From positions 1 through 8,961 of the forward strand of contig DIMS01000035.1 of assembly GCA_002425685.1 (NCBI GenBank): a DNA stretch of 8,961 bases, read 5' to 3'. The notes under the pieces are model-generated. The model was not told the origin of the DNA, did no database searches, and saw nothing but the letters and a program-made list of their open reading frames with translations. The first letter of the stretch is position 1. Each line of letters opens with the position of its first letter. A program made the translations under genes and the position numbers. The DNA is from Synergistaceae bacterium UBA5560 (GTDB lineage: Bacteria; Synergistota; Synergistia; Synergistales; Aminiphilaceae). Shown piece after piece: positions 5,076 to 8,961 of this stretch.

Positions 5076-6491
5076 TTGGCAAGGGTGCGAGAACGCATTT
5101 TCAAACGCAGAATTCGGGTGGGCCTCTGGGTCCTGGTGTTGTGCATGCTGAGCGGCACGGTGTATCTCTCCGTCGCTGCGGCGGAAAAAGCGGGTGCCAA
5201 AGGCATGTCTCCGCTGGCGGCGAAGATGCCCGGAGGCGAGGAATCTGGGTACATTCTGGTGGATGTGTCCACCCCCGGAGAGGAGGAGGGAGGTGCCGGA
5301 CAGACGGCGCTGCTTCTCAAGGGAATAGGGCCTCTTCAGGCTGAAAGGCCCTTCGTTCTCAAGGAAGATGTGGTCCTCGAGGAAGTGGAGACCGGGGCGG
5401 ATGCCCAGCGACCGACCGAGCCGGTGACCGGAGGGGGTACGGAACCGGAAGCGCTCTCCGGCGACGAGGAGGTGCGGCTGGAGGAAGAATCTCCGTCGTG
5501 GAATCGCCATGTGGTGGCTAACGGGGACACCCTCTCGGGGATCTCCGGAAAATATCAGATCGACGCGGCGCTCATCGTCAAGGCCAATGCGTTGAAGCAT
5601 CCAGATCGTCTCAGCGTCGGACAGGAACTTCTCGTTCCGAAGAGCCCTGAGGACGTGAACGCCGTTCTTGAGGAGCTGGAGCGACGAAAGCTGGAAGCGG
5701 AAGATAAACGGCGCCAGGCGGCACCCGTGACGTTCACGGATTATGCGGTGAAGCAGGGAGACAGCCTCTGGTCCATCGCGAGCGCCTTCGGCCTGGACAT
5801 CAACACCCTTTTCGGCTGCAACGACCTCAAGGATCCGGACGTGCTCAAGCCGGGAACGTCCATGCGCATTCCCAATCAGGACGGTGTGGTCTACAAGATC
5901 AAAAAGGGTGATTCCCTGAAAAAACTCGCCGAACGGTACGGCGTGCACCCCGAGGCGGTCCTTGCCGCCAACGGTCTGGGGAAGGATGCGGCGCTTCAGG
6001 AGGGGAAAAACGTCTTTCTTCCGGGGGCGAAGCCCATTACCGTGGTTCGCGAGGGCGGCGGCAGTGGTGGTGCCTCCATCGCCGGATCGGGCGGACGCGT
6101 TACCGCGAGGGGGTTCGTCTGGCCTGTTCGTGGTCGGGTGAGCAGTCCCTTCGGCTGGCGAAGAGATCCTTTCACGAAACGTCGGGACTTCCACACGGGG
6201 ATCGATGTTCGCGCTCCCCGGGGGCAGACCATCGTGGCATCCAAGAACGGCACAGTGGTCTTTGCCGGCTGGATGGGAGGATACGGCCGGGTGGTCGTGC
6301 TGAACCACGGCGGAGGGTACACGACCATTTACGCGCACTGCAACAGTCTTCTGGTGAAGAAGGGGCAGTCCGTCTCCCAGGGGAAGGCCATTGCCCGGGT
6401 CGGCGCGAGCGGAAGGGCCACGGGAACGCATCTCCACTTCGAGGTACGGGTGAACAACTCGCCGATCAATCCTATGCGGGTCTTGCGCTGA
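5076..6491 (+). CDS. Membrane-anchored triple-LysM M23 peptidoglycan endopeptidase
   Basis: 471-aa zinc metallopeptidase predicted to cut peptidoglycan cross-links outside the cytoplasmic membrane. It has a basic N-terminus (RVRERIFKRRIR), one hydrophobic segment at about 15-36 (uncleaved anchor or signal peptide), an acidic Gly/Pro-rich linker (about 50-140), three LysM repeats (about 144-188, 223-266 and 273-316) with a charged helix between the first two, a glycine-rich hinge (326-340), and a C-terminal M23 domain (about 349-466). The zinc and catalytic residues are present: HTGID (His373, Asp377), YAH (His421) and HLHFEV (His452, His454). It should therefore be active, unlike degenerate NlpD/EnvC-type activators. 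The start is TTG at 5076 with GGGAGGG 6 nt upstream; GTG at 5085 is the alternative. It lies 52 nt after rho with no clear terminator between, so is likely co-transcribed. Its own terminator follows. Confidence 0.92.
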   Translation: MARVRERIFKRRIRVGLWVLVLCMLSGTVYLSVAAAEKAGAKGMSPLAAKMPGGEESGYILVDVSTPGEEEGGAGQTALLLKGIGPLQAERPFVLKEDVVLEEVETGADAQRPTEPVTGGGTEPEALSGDEEVRLEEESPSWNRHVVANGDTLSGISGKYQIDAALIVKANALKHPDRLSVGQELLVPKSPEDVNAVLEELERRKLEAEDKRRQAAPVTFTDYAVKQGDSLWSIASAFGLDINTLFGCNDLKDPDVLKPGTSMRIPNQDGVVYKIKKGDSLKKLAERYGVHPEAVLAANGLGKDAALQEGKNVFLPGAKPITVVREGGGSGGASIAGSGGRVTARGFVWPVRGRVSSPFGWRRDPFTKRRDFHTGIDVRAPRGQTIVASKNGTVVFAGWMGGYGRVVVLNHGGGYTTIYAHCNSLLVKKGQSVSQGKAIARVGASGRATGTHLHFEVRVNNSPINPMRVLR

Positions 6492-6514
6492 GGCGCTGCG
6501 CCGGAGGATCTTTC

Positions 6515-6555
6515 CGGGCCAGGAGGGCGCGTCTCTCCTGGCCCGCCGTTTTGTT
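6515..6555 (+). terminator. Intrinsic terminator after the LysM-M23 gene
   Basis: An 11-bp perfect stem (6515-6525 with 6535-6545, arm CGGGCCAGGAG) closes a 9-nt loop and is followed by CC-G-TTTT-G-TT. The T run is short and interrupted, so some read-through into the next gene is plausible. The SD of the GGDEF gene begins at the base right after it. Confidence 0.8.
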
Positions 6556-6562
6556 GAGGAGG
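6556..6562 (+). promoter_or_regulatory. Strong ribosome binding site with ambiguous start
   Basis: GAGGAGG is a near-perfect SD, but its gap is 3 nt to ATG 6566 and 9 nt to GTG 6572. The spacing favours GTG and the codon favours ATG. The difference is two residues. Confidence 0.6.
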
Positions 6563-6565
6563 ACG

Positions 6566-8005
6566 ATGACCGTGGACAGTCCTCGGTGGACCAGTCTCAG
6601 ATTGCATGATCGATGGAGCACGCTTCTGCTCCGATTCGGCTTTGAAAAGGGTGTCTCGGCCTGTCTCGGTGCACTCGGCCTCGCGGGAAGACAGGTCCGT
6701 GCCCTGGTTGTCGCCGCTCCGGACGAGGTCCGCTCCGAGTGGCGATCCGTCGCGTCCCGTTCCGTTCCGGATCCCGAGGATGTGCTCGAGCGGATCCGCC
6801 CTTTTCTCGAACGTCTCGTTTCGGCCAAGTATCCCTATAAACTCGCCTTGAAGGATGCACCGTCGCTTCTCGTCCCCATCCGGGACGGGGAGCGATTTTT
6901 CGGTGTGCTCGCCCTTTGGACGCTCTGGGGGAGAAAGCTCTCCGCGGTGGATCATCCCTATCTTGCCGATCTCGCTTCCCTGCTGGGAAAAGCCTGGGGA
7001 CGGGAGCATCACATCGGCATTGTGGAGAGCGCGCTGCGGCTTTCCGGAACGGGAAACCTCCTGGGACAGATGCTCGAACGGGACGATGCCGATCCACTCA
7101 GGTTCACCGGTGAGGCGTTGTTGCAGCTGCGACGGATCGTTCCCTTCTCTGCTTCTTCAGTATGGGGCATGGATTGGGAGAAATTTCAGGTGAAGCTTCT
7201 TCTGGCGGGGGAGGACGTCCCCTTCGACCTTTACGAGGAAGAATCCTTCCTCCTCGGCAGGGGACTTCGTGCCCTCGCCATGGAGCAGGATCGGGTGATT
7301 GTCTTCAGTGACCTCAAAGGGAACCGTTTCCGAGGGTATGCGGCTGTTCCGGCCCGAGGCGGAGACGATGCTTTTCGTCTGGTCGGAACGTTTGGTGCTG
7401 CGGAGGCTCATGTCTTTACCGGAAGACGGGTGGACTACCTGCGTACCTTCATGAACCGGCTGGCTGGGACGTGGTCTCTCTGGAGCCGGATGCAACGATG
7501 GAAGCAGGAAGCACTCTTCGACGAGATCACGGGATTGAGGAACAAACGGTGCTGTCTGCGCGAATTCGAGGCGTCCTGGGAGCGGCACCGTCTTCGCGGC
7601 GGGGAATACGCGCTGGCCTTCTTCGATCTCGACCATTTCAAGATCGTGAACGACATGCATGGCCATGTCGCGGGGGACGTGGTTCTCGGCCGGTTCGGGG
7701 AAATACTCCGGCGGCACGCGGAACAGATGGGGATGCCCTGCCGCTTCGGAGGTGAGGAGTTCCTTTTGCTCATGCCCGGAACGTCTCTGAAAGATGCGGT
7801 GGTCGCATGTGAGAAAATCCGGAAGACACTGGCGTCAGAGGCGTGGAACACTCAATTCGGCAGGCTCCAGGTGACGGTGAGCTGCGGCATCTCGGAGGCC
7901 GTGCGTGATTGTGTTTTCGAGTCCCAGAACCTTTTGGCGCTCGCGGACGCACGGCTCTATGCGGCTAAGGGAAGAGGAAGGAACAGGATCGTTTTCAGTG
8001 ACTGA
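6566..8005 (+). CDS. Diguanylate cyclase (GGDEF) with GAF-like sensor region
   Basis: 479-aa cytoplasmic protein that makes the second messenger c-di-GMP from two GTP. The C-terminal domain (about 315-478) has DEITGLRN (319-326), the metal-binding FFDLDHFK (352-359), HGHVAGD, the active-site GGEEF (395-399), and the SCGIS and DARLYAAKGRGRNR motifs, so it should be active. The allosteric I-site RxxD expected five residues before GGEEF is replaced by EQMG, so that form of product inhibition is absent. The 310 residues before it carry no membrane segment. They look like two diverged GAF modules: one about 25-147, ending in the LLVPIRDGERFFGVLALW pattern, and one about 180-305. Their ligand is unknown. 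The ATG at 6566 is only 3 nt after AGGAGG (6557-6562); the GTG at 6572, 9 nt after it, could be the real start. pyrG follows 33 nt later. Confidence 0.9.
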   Translation: MTVDSPRWTSLRLHDRWSTLLLRFGFEKGVSACLGALGLAGRQVRALVVAAPDEVRSEWRSVASRSVPDPEDVLERIRPFLERLVSAKYPYKLALKDAPSLLVPIRDGERFFGVLALWTLWGRKLSAVDHPYLADLASLLGKAWGREHHIGIVESALRLSGTGNLLGQMLERDDADPLRFTGEALLQLRRIVPFSASSVWGMDWEKFQVKLLLAGEDVPFDLYEEESFLLGRGLRALAMEQDRVIVFSDLKGNRFRGYAAVPARGGDDAFRLVGTFGAAEAHVFTGRRVDYLRTFMNRLAGTWSLWSRMQRWKQEALFDEITGLRNKRCCLREFEASWERHRLRGGEYALAFFDLDHFKIVNDMHGHVAGDVVLGRFGEILRRHAEQMGMPCRFGGEEFLLLMPGTSLKDAVVACEKIRKTLASEAWNTQFGRLQVTVSCGISEAVRDCVFESQNLLALADARLYAAKGRGRNRIVFSD

Positions 8006-8038
8006 AGCGCTGAGGCGCCTTGCAGGGGAGGAGAAAAG

Positions 8039-8961
8039 ATGACGAAATTCATTTTTGTGACGGGTGGAGTGGTTTCTTCCTTGGGGAAGGGGATTACCGC
8101 CGCTTCGCTTGGGGTGCTTCTCAAGCGCCGGGGGCTTCGGGTTTCCGTGATCAAGATGGATCCCTATCTCAACGTGGATGCGGGGACGATGAATCCTTTC
8201 CAGCATGGGGAAGTGTTTGTCACCGAGGACGGTGCCGAGACGGACCTCGATCTCGGGCATTACGAGCGCTTTCTCGACCTGAGCCTCTCCTCCGACAACA
8301 ATATCACCACAGGGAAAATCTATTCGTCCGTCATTGCCAAAGAGCGCAGGGGGCGGTATCTTGGGGCGACGGTGCAGGTGATTCCCCACATTACCAATGA
8401 GATACAGGAGCACATCCTGAAGGTGGCGGACGGAAACGACGTGCTCATCGCCGAGATCGGTGGCACGGTGGGGGATATCGAGGGACTCCCCTACCTCGAA
8501 GCCATCCGGCAGGTGGCCGGGCGTGTCGGGCGTGGGAACGTGCTCTACTGCCATGTCACCCTCGTTCCGTTCATCGCCGCTGCGGGAGAACTGAAGACCA
8601 AGCCCACCCAGCACAGTGTGAACGAGCTGCGCCGCATCGGTATTCAGCCGGACATCATTGTCTGCCGGGCCCAGTTTCCTCTGGAAGGCGACATCAAGGA
8701 CAAGATCGCGCTCTTCTGCAATGTCCGGAAGGAGGCCGTCGTGGAGGCTCTCGACGCATCCAGCATCTATCAAATTCCGTTGACACTCCACGACCAGGGA
8801 GTGGATATGCTCGTGCTGCGGCAGCTTGGAATTTCCACGGCACAGGAACCCGATCTGACGGACTGGAGAGAATTCGATCATCGTTGCACCGATCCCGAAT
8901 CGGAAGTCGAAATTGCCATGGTCGGGAAATATGTGAGCCACAAGGACGCCTACCTGAGCGT
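8039..8961 (+). CDS. pyrG: CTP synthase, N-terminal part (runs off the window)
   Basis: Enzyme that aminates UTP to CTP using ATP and glutamine-derived ammonia. The visible 307 residues are the complete synthetase domain and the first residues of the class I glutaminase domain. The frame is open to the window edge, where VGKYVSHKDAYLS matches the VGKY start of the glutaminase domain. Seen are the P-loop GGVVSSLGKG (9-18, Lys17), HGEVFVTEDGAETDLDLGHY with metal ligand Asp71, ERRGRYLGATVQVIPHIT (102-119), EIGGTVGDIE with Glu139, and the KTKPTQHSV UTP/CTP-binding segment (186-194). Numbering runs one behind E. coli PyrG. The ATG at 8039 follows GGGGAGGAG by 5 nt. It probably shares a transcript with the GGDEF gene; I see no terminator in the 33-nt gap, and no run of bases like the reiterative-initiation pyrG leader of Bacillus. 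Confidence 0.97.
   Translation, partial: MTKFIFVTGGVVSSLGKGITAASLGVLLKRRGLRVSVIKMDPYLNVDAGTMNPFQHGEVFVTEDGAETDLDLGHYERFLDLSLSSDNNITTGKIYSSVIAKERRGRYLGATVQVIPHITNEIQEHILKVADGNDVLIAEIGGTVGDIEGLPYLEAIRQVAGRVGRGNVLYCHVTLVPFIAAAGELKTKPTQHSVNELRRIGIQPDIIVCRAQFPLEGDIKDKIALFCNVRKEAVVEALDASSIYQIPLTLHDQGVDMLVLRQLGISTAQEPDLTDWREFDHRCTDPESEVEIAMVGKYVSHKDAYLS

Noticed and set aside
5010..6437. 475-codon antisense open frame across the LysM-M23 gene
   Set aside because: Low-complexity His/Arg-rich product with no domain, mirror of a well-supported coding frame.
8001..8038. Palindromes AGCGCT and AGGCGCCT between GGDEF and pyrG as a terminator
   Set aside because: Each is a short self-complementary patch without a usable loop, and no T run follows.
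7835..8941. 368-codon antisense open frame across pyrG and the end of the GGDEF gene
   Set aside because: It lies opposite highly conserved CTP synthase sequence, and no family resemblance is seen.

Overview
The window is ordinary, gene-dense, GC-rich bacterial chromosome. It carries eight protein genes, seven on the + strand and one on the - strand, and I see no RNA gene, mobile element, CRISPR array or prophage remnant. Strong purine Shine-Dalgarno sites, housekeeping genes typical of anaerobic fermenters (pfkA, a small transaldolase, an ECF vitamin-uptake subunit) and the gene mix fit a GC-rich Synergistota or a related Gram-negative or clostridial-type anaerobe. That taxonomic guess is inference and only moderately supported.

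Layout. (1) 47-1970: ATP-dependent 6-phosphofructokinase (pfkA), then 13 nt later a DUF4392 / D-glutamate-cyclase-like protein. The pair ends in a strong palindromic terminator (1981-2017). (2) 2017-2517, minus strand: a 166-aa ECF-transporter substrate-binding (S) subunit, convergent with the previous unit. (3) 2518-2979: a 462-bp divergent intergenic region. It has a good sigma70-type promoter facing right (-35 at 2677, -10 at 2700), an inverted repeat lying exactly over the -10, and a predicted leader of about 270 nt that is pyrimidine-rich near its end. (4) 2980-6491: transaldolase (fsa/tal type), rho overlapping it by 8 nt, and a membrane-anchored triple-LysM M23 peptidoglycan endopeptidase with a TTG start, closed by a hairpin terminator (6515-6555). 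(5) 6566-8961: a diguanylate cyclase with two degenerate GAF-like sensor modules, then pyrG (CTP synthase). pyrG runs off the right edge just as its glutaminase domain begins.

How they fit together. pfkA and the transaldolase serve central sugar-phosphate flux. rho is the transcription termination factor, and its position behind a long leader fits the autoregulation known for rho in other bacteria. The LysM-M23 enzyme remodels the cell wall. The GGDEF protein makes c-di-GMP in response to an unknown cue. pyrG supplies CTP.

I found no convincing new multi-gene system. The items most worth a second look are the operator-overlapped promoter and long leader ahead of transaldolase-rho, the orphan diguanylate cyclase lacking an inhibitory I-site, the stand-alone D-glutamate-cyclase-like gene behind pfkA, and the structured region ahead of the ECF S subunit.
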